A stretch of DNA of 51,640 nt from Secundilactobacillus collinoides DSM 20515 = JCM 1123 (lineage in GTDB: Bacteria > Bacillota > Bacilli > Lactobacillales > Lactobacillaceae): the NCBI RefSeq assembly GCF_001435975.1, contig NZ_AYYR01000009.1, forward strand, positions 1 to 51,640. Reading direction: 5' to 3'. The position numbers and the translations under genes were made by a program. The notes beneath the pieces were generated by a model that saw only the letters and a list, made by a program, of their open reading frames with translations, did no database searches and was not told the origin of the DNA. This document shows positions 1 to 7,902 of the stretch, in pieces (position 1 is the first letter of the stretch; the number at the start of each line of letters is the position of its first letter).

Positions 1-210
1 AAGCTAGTCTAATTGGTCTAGTTATCAAGTGTTGCACTTCAATTTTAAATCGGGGGTTATTTTTATTTTGTTAACCGAACAGAGAAAACGGTAAGAGAAG
101 AAAAATAATTAAATTGCTCACGCTCTTCACCTCAGATTGATTAATGCACAAGTGTGGTCAAAAGTGGTTCAATAGCCGAGATTTCACAAGTGTTAACAAG
201 GCTTGAAAAA
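1..210. other. Intergenic start of window, no gene seen
   Basis: No convincing reading frame. Small inverted repeats occur (CTAG-N10-CTAG near 4-21; AAGTG-ttg-CACTT near 37-49), but nothing ties them to a known site. The gene to the left is outside the window. Confidence 0.4.
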
Positions 211-246
211 TAAAAAACCAGACTTGCGCGATGGCAAATCTGGCTT
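211..246 (-). terminator. Intrinsic terminator of zwf
   Basis: Read on the minus strand, a 10-bp stem (GCCAGATTTGC-type arm against GCAAGTCTGG) with a 6-nt loop is followed by a T-rich run. It sits just after the zwf stop, so zwf is probably monocistronic or last in its transcript. Confidence 0.85.
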
Positions 247-265
247 TAGTTTATAAATCAGTAAT

Positions 266-1738
266 TTACTTGTTTAAACGGTAAAACCATTGACGGTGAT
301 CGCGTTGGATCAGTTCGTCAGCTGCGGCTGGACCCATTGAACCTGGTGTGTAGTTAGGGAACTCTGGTTGTTGCAAGTCCCAAACTTTTCTGATTTGGTC
401 CACGAAACGCCATGCGTAGGAAACTTCTGACCAACTAGCAAAGTTGGTACCGTCACCCTTCAAGGTGTCATGCAGCAAACGTTCGTATGGTTCTGGCGTA
501 TCCTTTGAATCCTTGTCATCAACAAAGTAATCCAAGTTGATTGGCATGGTCTGGAAGCCTTGACCGTTTGTCTTGGCATTCAACCGCAGTGAGAAACCAG
601 CCTTTGGTTCGATGAACATCGTCAAAACGTTGGCTTCCAGTGGGGCGTTGTGGTTTTGTGGGAATGAGAAGATGTCGATCAGCGGCTTCTTGAAGACAAC
701 GTCCACACGGGTGAACTTGTCAGCTAACATCTTACCAGTCCGGATGTAGAATGGGGTACCTGACCAACGGTAGTTATCAAACAATAACTTACCAGCAACA
801 AACGTTTCGTTGGTTGAATCGTGAGGGACGTTGTCCTCATCACGGTAAGCCCGTTGTGAATCACCGGCACCATATTGGCCACGGACGAAGTTAGTTGAAG
901 CATCAGCAACATTGTAAACGCGCAGTGAACGCAAAGCCTTCACTTTTTCAGCCCGGATATCAACGTCGGTAAATGACACTGGTTGTTCCATGGCTAACAG
1001 GCTGACAATTTGCATGATATGGTTTTGCACCATGTCACGAAGAGCACCTGAGTTGTCGTAGTATGATGCACGTTCTTCGACACCCAGTTTTTCTGAAAGG
1101 GTGACTTGGATGTTGTCGATGTAACGGTTGTTCCAAAGGGATTCGACCAAGGTGTTACCAAAGCGGACAGCTTCGATGTTTTGAATCATTTCCTTACCTA
1201 AGTAGTGGTCGATCCGGAAGATTTGATTTTCTTCAAAGGACTTGCTTAAGGCGTCGTTTAATTGTTTTGCTGAGTCAAAGTCACGGCCAAATGGCTTTTC
1301 AATGATCAGACAATCAGTGCCCTTACTATCAGTCAAACCGGTTTCCTTCAGGTAGCCGGCAACAGTGCCGAAGAATGAAGGGGCAAGTGACAGATAGAAG
1401 ATCCGGTTGCCTTGTAACTTGAATTGCTTGTCAAGTTCATCAGCACGGTCACGCAGAACAGAATAGTGTTCCTTGTCAGTAACATCGTGGGCTTCATAGA
1501 AGAAGTGAGAGATAAACTTCTCTGCTTCCTTATCGCTCTTAGCGGTGCCAAGTGATTTACGGACCTCGTCTTGGAAGCCTTGGTCAGTTAATTTGTTACG
1601 AGAAGTCCCAATAACAGCGAAATGTTCGCGAAGGGTTCCCTTCTTGTATAAGTTGAACATTGATGGGTACAGTTTACGGTAAGCTAGGTCGCCAGTACCC
1701 CCAAAGAAGATAAATAGTGAAGTGCGTTCAGTAGCCAA
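266..1738 (-). CDS. zwf: Glucose-6-phosphate 1-dehydrogenase
   Basis: Oxidises glucose-6-phosphate to 6-phosphogluconolactone with reduction of NAD(P)+. This is the entry to the phosphoketolase route in heterofermentative lactobacilli. The 490 residues match the family's usual length. Visible motifs are the N-terminal nucleotide-binding GGTGDLAYRKL (about 13-23; GASGDL in many homologues), EKPFGRD (147-153) and the substrate/catalytic RIDHYLGKE (175-183). The start is TTG at 1738-1736, chosen because AAGGAG lies 9 nt upstream and the sequence then reads ATERTSLFIFFGG as expected. A TATAAT -10 lies at 1846-1841, leaving a leader of about 100 nt with a small hairpin. No gnd neighbour is visible. 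Function is very secure. Confidence 0.97.
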   Translation of the reverse strand: MATERTSLFIFFGGTGDLAYRKLYPSMFNLYKKGTLREHFAVIGTSRNKLTDQGFQDEVRKSLGTAKSDKEAEKFISHFFYEAHDVTDKEHYSVLRDRADELDKQFKLQGNRIFYLSLAPSFFGTVAGYLKETGLTDSKGTDCLIIEKPFGRDFDSAKQLNDALSKSFEENQIFRIDHYLGKEMIQNIEAVRFGNTLVESLWNNRYIDNIQVTLSEKLGVEERASYYDNSGALRDMVQNHIMQIVSLLAMEQPVSFTDVDIRAEKVKALRSLRVYNVADASTNFVRGQYGAGDSQRAYRDEDNVPHDSTNETFVAGKLLFDNYRWSGTPFYIRTGKMLADKFTRVDVVFKKPLIDIFSFPQNHNAPLEANVLTMFIEPKAGFSLRLNAKTNGQGFQTMPINLDYFVDDKDSKDTPEPYERLLHDTLKGDGTNFASWSEVSYAWRFVDQIRKVWDLQQPEFPNYTPGSMGPAAADELIQRDHRQWFYRLNK

Positions 1739-2225
1739 TAAAATTCACTCCTTAAATGAAATAGATAAAGTAGTAGGTATCAGTGCGCCTAAACGAAAAT
1801 CGGGCAACCCATTTCGTCTAGACCACTTGTTGTCGAAGTTATTATATAACAAATTTGAAGTAAAAAAAGGGGTTCGACTCAACTTTCTTAACCGTGGGTG
1901 ACTTCATATCGAAAATGTACGTTAGGAGCCCTTTTGAAAACTGCTTTCACGCAAAACTATCTTTTTGAAAGAAAATGAATTGAAAGTGTTTTCCAAATCT
2001 TTTTTAGTAAAATTCAACCGGTTGCAGTAAATATTATTCGTCTTAATGGTATAAACCAATTATACATGATTTCTCTTAATTAGGCTACCCTTAATTCAAT
2101 GCTGGCGTTGCTGAAAAGATAAAGGTTGAATTTTCTGGAATTTCGAGTAAACTAGCCCTTGTTTAAAAAAACGAAACGCATCATTTTTTTGAAAAAATGC
2201 GCTAAACGAAGGGATTGGTTGACTC
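1739..2225. promoter_or_regulatory. Divergent control region between zwf and a MerR-like gene
   Basis: On the minus strand a TATAAT -10 lies at 1846-1841. Its -35 is poor (a CTTTTT or TTTACT stretch). The zwf leader contains a hairpin at about 1793-1822 (ACGAAA / TTTCGT arms with an inner GGG/CCC). Near 2177-2202 an A/T-rich inverted repeat (GCATcATTTTTT against AAAAAATGC) precedes the plus-strand MerR-like gene. No gene is seen here. Confidence 0.45.
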
Positions 2226-2447
2226 ATGACATTGGCAGAATTAGCAGCTAAATCGGGCGTGACGACCGAAACGATAGCCGGCTATACAAAAGCGGGATTA
2301 CTGCCCTGTAAGGATGAGAGAACAACGTACACAGATAGGAATCTCTATTGGCTCGATATGATTACCTGTTTCGTGGATAACGGATCGAGTTTGACTGAGA
2401 TGCGGGCGTTGATGCCTATTTGCGAGAGAGCAGAGGAAGGTGTTTAG
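2226..2447 (+). CDS. Short MerR-type HTH protein, possibly truncated
   Basis: Seventy-three residues whose start (LAELAAKSGVTTETIAGYTKAGLL, residues 3-26) has the winged-helix pattern of MerR regulators, normally seen as tIgelak-tgvs-tiryYe-GLl. The canonical R-Y-Y-E is replaced by I-A-G-Y-T. The frame stops at about residue 73, after the DNA-binding domain, so no dimerisation coiled coil or effector domain remains; intact family members usually exceed 110 residues. About 200 nt downstream, before a strong terminator, hold no continuation in any frame. It is either a remnant or a single-domain regulator. No close Shine-Dalgarno was found, so the start is uncertain. Confidence 0.5.
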   Translation: MTLAELAAKSGVTTETIAGYTKAGLLPCKDERTTYTDRNLYWLDMITCFVDNGSSLTEMRALMPICERAEEGV

Positions 2448-2659
2448 CGGGCAGTGACTTGCCTTCTAAAAATCGAGTAATTTCAGGGACAGGAGAACAC
2501 GCAACGGATTGGTCGCCCTGACTTATTAGACTTCAACGCTCGATTGCAGATACGTTTCATCAATGTTTCGACAGAAATAACAAGCATTAACTGACTTGAA
2601 ATCGAAGTTTTTAGTAGCAACCGAGGTATCATACGAATGAACCATCACTTTAAACGATA

Positions 2660-2700
2660 AAGAGGAACTGGGACAGCACGTCCAGTTCCTCTTTTTTTAT
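2660..2700 (+). terminator. Intrinsic terminator after the MerR-like gene
   Basis: A 13-bp stem (AAAGAGGAACTGG against its complement) with a short loop is followed by a run of T residues. It lies about 210 nt after the stop, so the transcript has a long untranslated tail or has lost coding sequence. Confidence 0.9.
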
Positions 2701-2881
2701 TTTTGTTATAGGTACTCCCTATTATATAAGTTAAGAAATAAGACTTATCTATCTCTGCACAGGGTTGGTACACTTGGGGGAGTTTAGCCTCTGTCAGCAG
2801 TCAGTGTGACGAGGCGCGGCTGGTTTTTGTCGGTATGGCTTTTATGCTGGGGTGGGTATTATTAAACTCGCAGAAGCTTGT

Positions 2882-2971
2882 TCGCTGTCCTCACATAGCC
2901 GAAACGTGCTCTCGCTGCCCTCGCATAGCCGAAACGTGCTCTCACCGCTCTCACATAGCCGAAACGTGCTC
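2882..2971 (-). repeat. Three tandem 30-bp copies of a hairpin-element tail
   Basis: Three 30-bp units (2882-2911, 2912-2941, 2942-2971) differ by a few bases and each contains CATAGCCGAAACGTGCTC. Read on the minus strand this is GAGCACGTTTCGGCTATG, which is the 3' end and tail of the large hairpin element next to it. There are no spacers, so it is not a CRISPR array. It looks like local reiteration of the element's 3' end. Confidence 0.85.
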
Positions 2972-3083
2972 CGGGAAGCAAGGGGTTGCTGCGTAAGGGA
3001 CTTTGACCCAAAAAGTCAGGACCGGACTTTTTGGGTCAAAGTCCCTTACGCTCCGCCCCTTAACCGCTTCCTTCCGCACTCTA
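2966..3083 (-). repeat. Stop-codon-linked composite hairpin element, copy A
   Basis: On the minus strand the element starts with the TAG stop of the PgpA-like gene. Its outer arms are 3079-3066 and 2979-2966, with a GGA/GGA internal loop. An asymmetric GGTTA/T loop follows, then an AGGGG/CCCCT stem, a CGGA/AGCAA loop and a perfect 27-bp apical stem (3051-3025 with 3017-2991) closed by a 7-nt loop. There is no T-run after the stem, so it is not a standard intrinsic terminator. It shares the loop type of copy E at the window end. Confidence 0.9.
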
Positions 3084-3593
3084 GGCATACTTATGCGCTA
3101 TCTTAGCTCCCGCTGCTGCCGCTACTGCGGCGATAATGTCGTCTAGGAACGTATTGACGCCCTCATCTTTAACGGTGTCTAATTCCTTCAAGATGCCTCG
3201 TTTTTCCCGGTCTAGATAACCGAAATTGGTTGAGGCGATTTTGCCGTATATCCCTGAAATGCCACCTTCTGCTAACAGCTCGTCGACGCCGAAGACGCCT
3301 GAGTCGTTTTCGACAATGCTTTGGAGGGGTTCTGGCAACTGGTGCGTTGTTGCTAGTTGGTCCAGCGCGATGCCGACCATGGCGTTATTCATGACTTCAC
3401 GTTTGTGGAGAACGTCGATGACAGCGTCAACGGCTTCTGGCCGAGTCAGTTCCGGTTCGTATTTCAGTTGCATGGCGTAAGTGATGTCGGCGATATCCTC
3501 AACATGAATGCTTTTGGATTCAAAATAGGACATCATAAATTTGTATGCAGCGGTGTCTGGGTACTTAAAGTTTTTGTTATTCAAACTCATCAT
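3081..3593 (-). CDS. PgpA/YutG-family phosphatidylglycerophosphatase-like protein
   Basis: About 170 residues, matching the PgpA-related proteins of Firmicutes (Bacillus YutG type). Features typical of that family are YPDTAAYKFMM near the start, VEDIADITY, a middle VDAVIDVLHKREVMN, FGVDELLAEGG, then FGYLDREKRGI and the C-terminal FLDDIIAAVAAAAGAKIAHK. PgpA proper removes the phosphate of phosphatidylglycerophosphate; the YutG branch is less well characterised, so the substrate is inferred. The frame stays open 15 codons further upstream, but that part is improbable. AGAAGGG lies directly before ATG-ATG-AGT-TTG, so the start may be at 3593, 3590 or TTG 3584. The stop TAG is the first base triplet of hairpin element A. 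Confidence 0.8.
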   Translation of the reverse strand: MMSLNNKNFKYPDTAAYKFMMSYFESKSIHVEDIADITYAMQLKYEPELTRPEAVDAVIDVLHKREVMNNAMVGIALDQLATTHQLPEPLQSIVENDSGVFGVDELLAEGGISGIYGKIASTNFGYLDREKRGILKELDTVKDEGVNTFLDDIIAAVAAAAGAKIAHKYA

Positions 3594-3738
3594 CCCTTCT
3601 TTTAACACAGTGTACCAATAAATGAAGAAGAATGGCATGGACTTTTCATAATTTGGTCATGAAAAACCAACGATACCGCCCTAAATCTGGTATCATTAAG
3701 GCTAAAGTTGACCATTAAAAAACGTGGGAGCAATGCCG

Positions 3739-4281
3739 ATGAAGAAGGGAAAATGGTTGGTTGCCGTTCTGCTGACAGTGGGGTTGGCCGGGTGCCAGTC
3801 GCCGCATACGCCGGGCGCGGCTAATCAGCAAAACGAGGACAGTACAGATGATACAACGGCAGTGACGGCTAACGTGACGCAGACTGAACACCAGACGCGC
3901 CACCACGGTGATATTGACGGGGTGAAATTACGAGAATGGGTGCTGCCGAATTTTGAAAATACGATGCAGGCAACGGATCAGATGGTGGCGGATGCCAGTA
4001 AACACACGAAAGTACCAGCGAGCCTCATCGATGACCTGGATGACTACCGTCAAAATCGGGAGGCTGTGATTGACTATTTCAGCAATTATCACGGCCACAA
4101 TATTACCGTTGGGACCTCTGCTATTTATGACTGTGACGAACTGGTGACGGTGGCCCGTAATGTGGTTCAGGCGAGTCGGCAGCACCAGTCCATGAAGACT
4201 ACCATGCAGCAGTATGATACGGCGCGGCAGTCACTGCTGACGGATGAAGCTACAATTAACCGCCTGTCGAACTATTCGTAG
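3739..4281 (+). CDS. Small lipoprotein of unknown function
   Basis: One hundred and eighty residues starting MKKGKWLVAVLLTVGLAGC. A positively charged tip, hydrophobic core and LAGC lipobox predict a lipoprotein lipidated on Cys19 and anchored outside the membrane. The following 30 residues are polar and rich in Thr, Asn and Gln, as in a spacer. The rest is mostly helical and charged, with no domain I recognise. ATG 3739 was chosen because GGGAG lies 8 nt upstream; an upstream in-frame ATG at 3733 is too close to it. It precedes folB by 57 nt in the same direction, but nothing suggests a role in folate synthesis. Confidence 0.75.
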   Translation: MKKGKWLVAVLLTVGLAGCQSPHTPGAANQQNEDSTDDTTAVTANVTQTEHQTRHHGDIDGVKLREWVLPNFENTMQATDQMVADASKHTKVPASLIDDLDDYRQNREAVIDYFSNYHGHNITVGTSAIYDCDELVTVARNVVQASRQHQSMKTTMQQYDTARQSLLTDEATINRLSNYS

Positions 4282-4338
4282 GGCAGTTACTAAACTTAGG
4301 TAAGCGGCCATGTTAAAATGGCAATACGACTATGATTA

Positions 4339-4767
4339 ATGAGAGAAGAGAATCAACAATTGGGTGTTATTCGAATTCATAACTTACGCTTTCATACTTT
4401 TAACGGGGTCTTGCCGGAAGAGCGGCGCAACGGCCAGCAGCTGGCAATTGATGTTGCGCTGACCTACCCGATCGAGGCCCGCGTTCAGCATGATGCTCTG
4501 AACGAGACGATTAGTTACGCGGATGTGCGCGATACGATCGATAAATTTGTGAACACGCACTCGTATAAGCTGATCGAGTCGCTGGCAAACGAGCTGTTAA
4601 AGAAGATTTTGGGTGATTACGCCATGACGACACACGTGAATCTGAAGATCCGCAAGTACAGTGTGCCGATGCCGGGCATTTTTGACGATGTCGAGATCGA
4701 AGTCGCCGGGGATCAAGTTGTGGAAAATCAGGTGTTAGGCAGTCCGGCCTCCGGTGATGAGAAATGA
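4339..4767 (+). CDS. folB: Dihydroneopterin aldolase
   Basis: Splits 7,8-dihydroneopterin into 6-hydroxymethyl-7,8-dihydropterin and glycolaldehyde in folate synthesis. Family features are LRFHTFNGVLPEER (about 15-28), the conserved glutamate region ETISYADV and the lysine-containing YKLIESLANEL, then KIRKYSVPMPG. The chain is somewhat longer than the usual 120 residues, with extra tails at both ends. ATG 4339 lacks a good Shine-Dalgarno; TTG 4360, preceded by GAGAAGAG, would give LGVIRIHNL and could be the real start. First gene of a tightly overlapping operon: its stop overlaps the folK start by 4 nt. A TAAAAT -10 lies near 4313. Confidence 0.93.
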   Translation: MREENQQLGVIRIHNLRFHTFNGVLPEERRNGQQLAIDVALTYPIEARVQHDALNETISYADVRDTIDKFVNTHSYKLIESLANELLKKILGDYAMTTHVNLKIRKYSVPMPGIFDDVEIEVAGDQVVENQVLGSPASGDEK

Positions 4768-5267
4768 CGGAACAGGTTTACTTGAGTATTGGGTCAAATA
4801 TGGGCGATCAACTGGCCAATTTAAACGCCGCGGTGCAGCGCTTAACTGACCAAGAGGACGTCATGGTGACCGCAGTGTCGTCTGTCTACGAGACCGAACC
4901 ATGGGGCAAACGCGATCAGGCCAATTTCTACAACATCGCAGTGGCGCTGACAACTCGTTTGGACCCGGAATCGCTTTTAACGGTACTGCACGACATTGAA
5001 CAGTCGCTGCATCGACAACGGCTCGTTCACTGGGGCCCGCGGACTGTCGACTTAGACATCATTTATTGGGGCAATCGCGACATACATACCGCCGACCTCA
5101 CAGTCCCGCATCCTCACGCGGCTGAACGTAATTTTGTGCTGCTGCCGATCCAAGAGATTGCCGGCGACGATAGTGAAACGAAACAACGGGTTGAACAAGC
5201 CTTAGCACAACAAGCAGATCAGAGTTGGATACGAAAATTAGAAGGTGTGACGATAGCTTATGATTGA
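4764..5267 (+). CDS. folK: 2-amino-4-hydroxy-6-hydroxymethyldihydropteridine diphosphokinase
   Basis: Transfers pyrophosphate from ATP to 6-hydroxymethyl-7,8-dihydropterin, making the substrate of FolP. The 167 residues contain YLSIGSNMGDQ (6-16), SSVYETEPWG, FYNIAVAL, the signature HWGPRTVDLDIIYWG (RWGPR-DLDI in many homologues) and VPHPHAAERNFVLLP. Its ATG overlaps the folB stop and its own end overlaps the folE start by 8 nt, so translation is coupled through the operon. Confidence 0.96.
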   Translation: MTEQVYLSIGSNMGDQLANLNAAVQRLTDQEDVMVTAVSSVYETEPWGKRDQANFYNIAVALTTRLDPESLLTVLHDIEQSLHRQRLVHWGPRTVDLDIIYWGNRDIHTADLTVPHPHAAERNFVLLPIQEIAGDDSETKQRVEQALAQQADQSWIRKLEGVTIAYD

Positions 5268-5829
5268 TAAGACAAATCAGGAAAAAATTGAAAAGGCGGT
5301 ACGGATGATCTTAGAAGCCGTTGGTGAAGACCCGGACCGCCCAGGATTAGTAGAAACGCCAGCGCGGGTCGCCCGCAGTTACGGTGAGATCTTCTCATCG
5401 TTAAACGCCCCGGCCTTTGATAACTACAAACTATTCCCCGTTGAGGAGACCACGGAAATGGTCCTGATCAAGGACATTCCCTTCTACTCAATGTGTGAAC
5501 ACCACCTGCTGCCATTTTTCGGAACGGTACAGGTGGCATACGTGCCAGATCATAAACGGGTCATGGGTCTCAGCAAGATCCCACGCCTGATCGACTACTG
5601 TGCCAAACGGCCAAACGTTCAAGAACGGCTGACCGTGAATATTGCCAAGGAGCTGAATCGCATTCTGGATCCCAATGGGGTTGCCGTTTCGATCTCGGCT
5701 CGTCACATGTGCATGGAAATGCGCGGAGTAGAAAAGACCGGCAGTCAAACGGAATCCAGTTACTACACCGGCAACTTTAAAACCGATACAGTCCTTAAAC
5801 AAGAGTTTCTGCAACGTATTAACGGGTGA
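5260..5829 (+). CDS. folE: GTP cyclohydrolase I
   Basis: Converts GTP to 7,8-dihydroneopterin triphosphate and formate, the first committed step of folate synthesis. The 189 residues fit the family. Zinc-binding and catalytic motifs are MCEHHLLPFFG (about 78-88) and ARHMCMEMRGV with the second Cys; GLSKIPRL, QERLT and GSQTESS are also typical. It starts within the end of folK and is followed after 6 nt by folC. Confidence 0.97.
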   Translation: MIDKTNQEKIEKAVRMILEAVGEDPDRPGLVETPARVARSYGEIFSSLNAPAFDNYKLFPVEETTEMVLIKDIPFYSMCEHHLLPFFGTVQVAYVPDHKRVMGLSKIPRLIDYCAKRPNVQERLTVNIAKELNRILDPNGVAVSISARHMCMEMRGVEKTGSQTESSYYTGNFKTDTVLKQEFLQRING

Positions 5830-5835
5830 TCAGCA

Positions 5836-7161
5836 ATGGCGACAGAAGCGGAAATACATGCGTTATACACGAAATTGATCGACCAGTTTAATCAATCACG
5901 GCTCGTTGGCGACACTAATCGGGTGCCGCTGCTGAAAAAAATTGTGGCAGCCCTCGGCCATCCCGACCAGACCTACCATGTGATCCACATTGCCGGAACC
6001 AACGGCAAGGGGTCCACGGGAGCCATGCTGGGGGCGGTCCTGGAACAGCAGGGGTACCGCGTGGGCCGGTTCAGCAGTCCCGCCATCCTAAACGACCGCG
6101 AGCAGATTCAGCTCAACCACAAGTGGATCAGCGAAGCCGCGTTTATTGACAGCTATGAAGAAATTAAACCGGTTGTGACACGACTGGGACTGCCACTGGA
6201 CGGTGTGTCCATTTTTGAATGGCAGTTTTTAGTGACCCTGATCTGGTTTAAAAATCAGCGGGTAGACTACGCCATTTTAGAAGCTGGTCTGGGCGGACTA
6301 ACGGACGCGACGAACGCCATCAGCGCACCGCAACTGACGATTTTTACAAAGATCGCCATGGACCATATGGCGATCTTAGGTGATACGATCACAAAGATTG
6401 CGACCCAGAAATCGAAAATCATCAAACCCGTAACGACTGCGGTCACACTGGCTGCGCAACCAGCAGATGCCATGCGTGTTTTGCAGGCCGAAGCGGACAG
6501 GCAAGGGGTATCGCTTAGCGCCCCGGAAACACGAGTGACGGATGTGACGATTGCCCCGACTTGGATTGAAGCCACACTGCAGAACACGTTATTTTCGTGG
6601 GTAGGATTGCGCGTTAACGTTACCGGTACATTTCAACTTCAGAATCTGACCTTGATTCTGACCGCAATCGCTGAACTGCGCCGACAGCACGTCGTTATTA
6701 CGGATGAGGCTGTTCGCAACGGATTACAGCACGTTCATCTGCCCGGTCGGTTTACGCAACTGAGCGCCTCACCGCTGACCTTTGCGGACGTTGCGCACAA
6801 TCCGGATGGCATGGCCGCGCTAGTTCAGAGTATCCAAGCAATCGATCCTGAACCGAATGTGACGTGGATCCTCGGTGTATTGGCAGATAAGGCGGTGACG
6901 CCCATGCTGACCAGCCTTTTACCCACAGCAAAGGCCGTTTACACGGTGACACCGGATAACCCGGCGCGCGCTTTGCCGGCCCAGCAGCTGGCTGCCGACA
7001 TTGCGACTCTGAATCCGAACGTGTCAGTGCAAGCGATGCCTGACATGCCAACTGCTTGGCAGACGGTACATCAAACGGCTACTGACGGGCCGATCGTGGT
7101 TAGCGGTTCCTTTTACGTGGTCCGCGAACTCGCTGAAATGGGGGTCAAACTAGATGGCTGA
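5836..7161 (+). CDS. folC: Folylpolyglutamate/dihydrofolate synthase
   Basis: Mur-ligase-family enzyme that joins glutamate to dihydropteroate or folates using ATP. The 441 residues start with a helix and then the P-loop HIAGTNGKGSTGAML (about 50-64). FSSPAILNDREQI replaces the commoner TSPHL region. YAILEAGLGGLTDATN, the HLPGRF switch region and DVAHNPDG in the C-terminal domain are all present. Lactobacilli often carry two folC genes and this one belongs to the folate operon. Its end overlaps the next gene by 8 nt. Confidence 0.95.
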   Translation: MATEAEIHALYTKLIDQFNQSRLVGDTNRVPLLKKIVAALGHPDQTYHVIHIAGTNGKGSTGAMLGAVLEQQGYRVGRFSSPAILNDREQIQLNHKWISEAAFIDSYEEIKPVVTRLGLPLDGVSIFEWQFLVTLIWFKNQRVDYAILEAGLGGLTDATNAISAPQLTIFTKIAMDHMAILGDTITKIATQKSKIIKPVTTAVTLAAQPADAMRVLQAEADRQGVSLSAPETRVTDVTIAPTWIEATLQNTLFSWVGLRVNVTGTFQLQNLTLILTAIAELRRQHVVITDEAVRNGLQHVHLPGRFTQLSASPLTFADVAHNPDGMAALVQSIQAIDPEPNVTWILGVLADKAVTPMLTSLLPTAKAVYTVTPDNPARALPAQQLAADIATLNPNVSVQAMPDMPTAWQTVHQTATDGPIVVSGSFYVVRELAEMGVKLDG

Positions 7162-7753
7162 ATGGCTGATCGCTTCAAATAATCAATACAAAACGGCCGA
7201 CTTAATTGCCTGCCTCAACCGCGCGGGTATCAGCGCCAAACCGTACACGGATGATTGGCCGCCAATGACCTTTCCCGTTGAAACAACTGACAGCTACGCG
7301 GACAATGCCCGGTTAAAGGCGCAGTTCCTGGCTCAAGTCACTGGAGAGCCGGTAATTGCGGATGATAGCGGCCTTGAAGTGCCGTTTATCGGCGATACCC
7401 TTGGCGTCACCACTAAACGGTACTTGCATCAGGACCATCAGCACAGTGATAACGAAACGTTGTTACTGGCGTTGAAGGAGGCGCCTGATGATCAGCGTAC
7501 AGCCACGATGACCTGCACGCTCTGTGCCGTTTCCCAAAACGCGGATCCGGTATTGGCCACAGGTACAGTGACCGGCACCATTGCACAGGCTGAACAGGGC
7601 CATTATTCGACCGGCTTTGACAAACTCTTTGTGCTTTCGGCCACTCACCAGACTTTGGCGGAGCTGCCCGACGATACACGTATCCCGCTGACCCACCGCG
7701 GCCAGGCTGCTGTTCGGCTCGCCCAATTGTTGAAGTCAGCGAGAAACCAATAA
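7154..7753 (+). CDS. RdgB/HAM1-like non-canonical purine NTP pyrophosphatase in the folate operon
   Basis: One hundred and ninety-nine residues of the Ham1/RdgB (inosine triphosphate pyrophosphatase) fold. It has LIASNNQYKTADL at the N-terminus (SxNxxK pattern), SYADNARLKA, IADDSGLEVPFIGDTLGV and a C-terminal LTHRGQA corresponding to the S-HR-A region. It is divergent: the usual GFGYDPxF is replaced by STGFDKLF. Folate clusters of lactobacilli often hold a gene of this family (called xtp3 in L. plantarum). A role in dephosphorylating dihydroneopterin triphosphate, a step otherwise missing here, is an attractive inference, but house-cleaning of ITP/XTP is the established family activity. Confidence 0.85.
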   Translation: MAEWLIASNNQYKTADLIACLNRAGISAKPYTDDWPPMTFPVETTDSYADNARLKAQFLAQVTGEPVIADDSGLEVPFIGDTLGVTTKRYLHQDHQHSDNETLLLALKEAPDDQRTATMTCTLCAVSQNADPVLATGTVTGTIAQAEQGHYSTGFDKLFVLSATHQTLAELPDDTRIPLTHRGQAAVRLAQLLKSARNQ

Positions 7754-7902
7754 TTAATCCGCAGAAAATAGTTTATTTAGCAGAAAATAGCGGCCGTGTT
7801 TGACAGACTTGATGAAGCCGATTGTCATGCGGTCCGTTGAAACATGTTCCCACACGAGGCAAAAATCGACTAGCTAGTCACATAAGAGAGAAGAGACCTG
7901 AT

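Noticed and set aside
2882-2971. CRISPR-like array
   Set aside because: The 30-bp units are contiguous with no spacers and match the tail of hairpin element A.
2852-3106. Open frame of 84 codons
   Set aside because: It runs through the tandem repeat and the hairpin element; no ribosome site or plausible protein.
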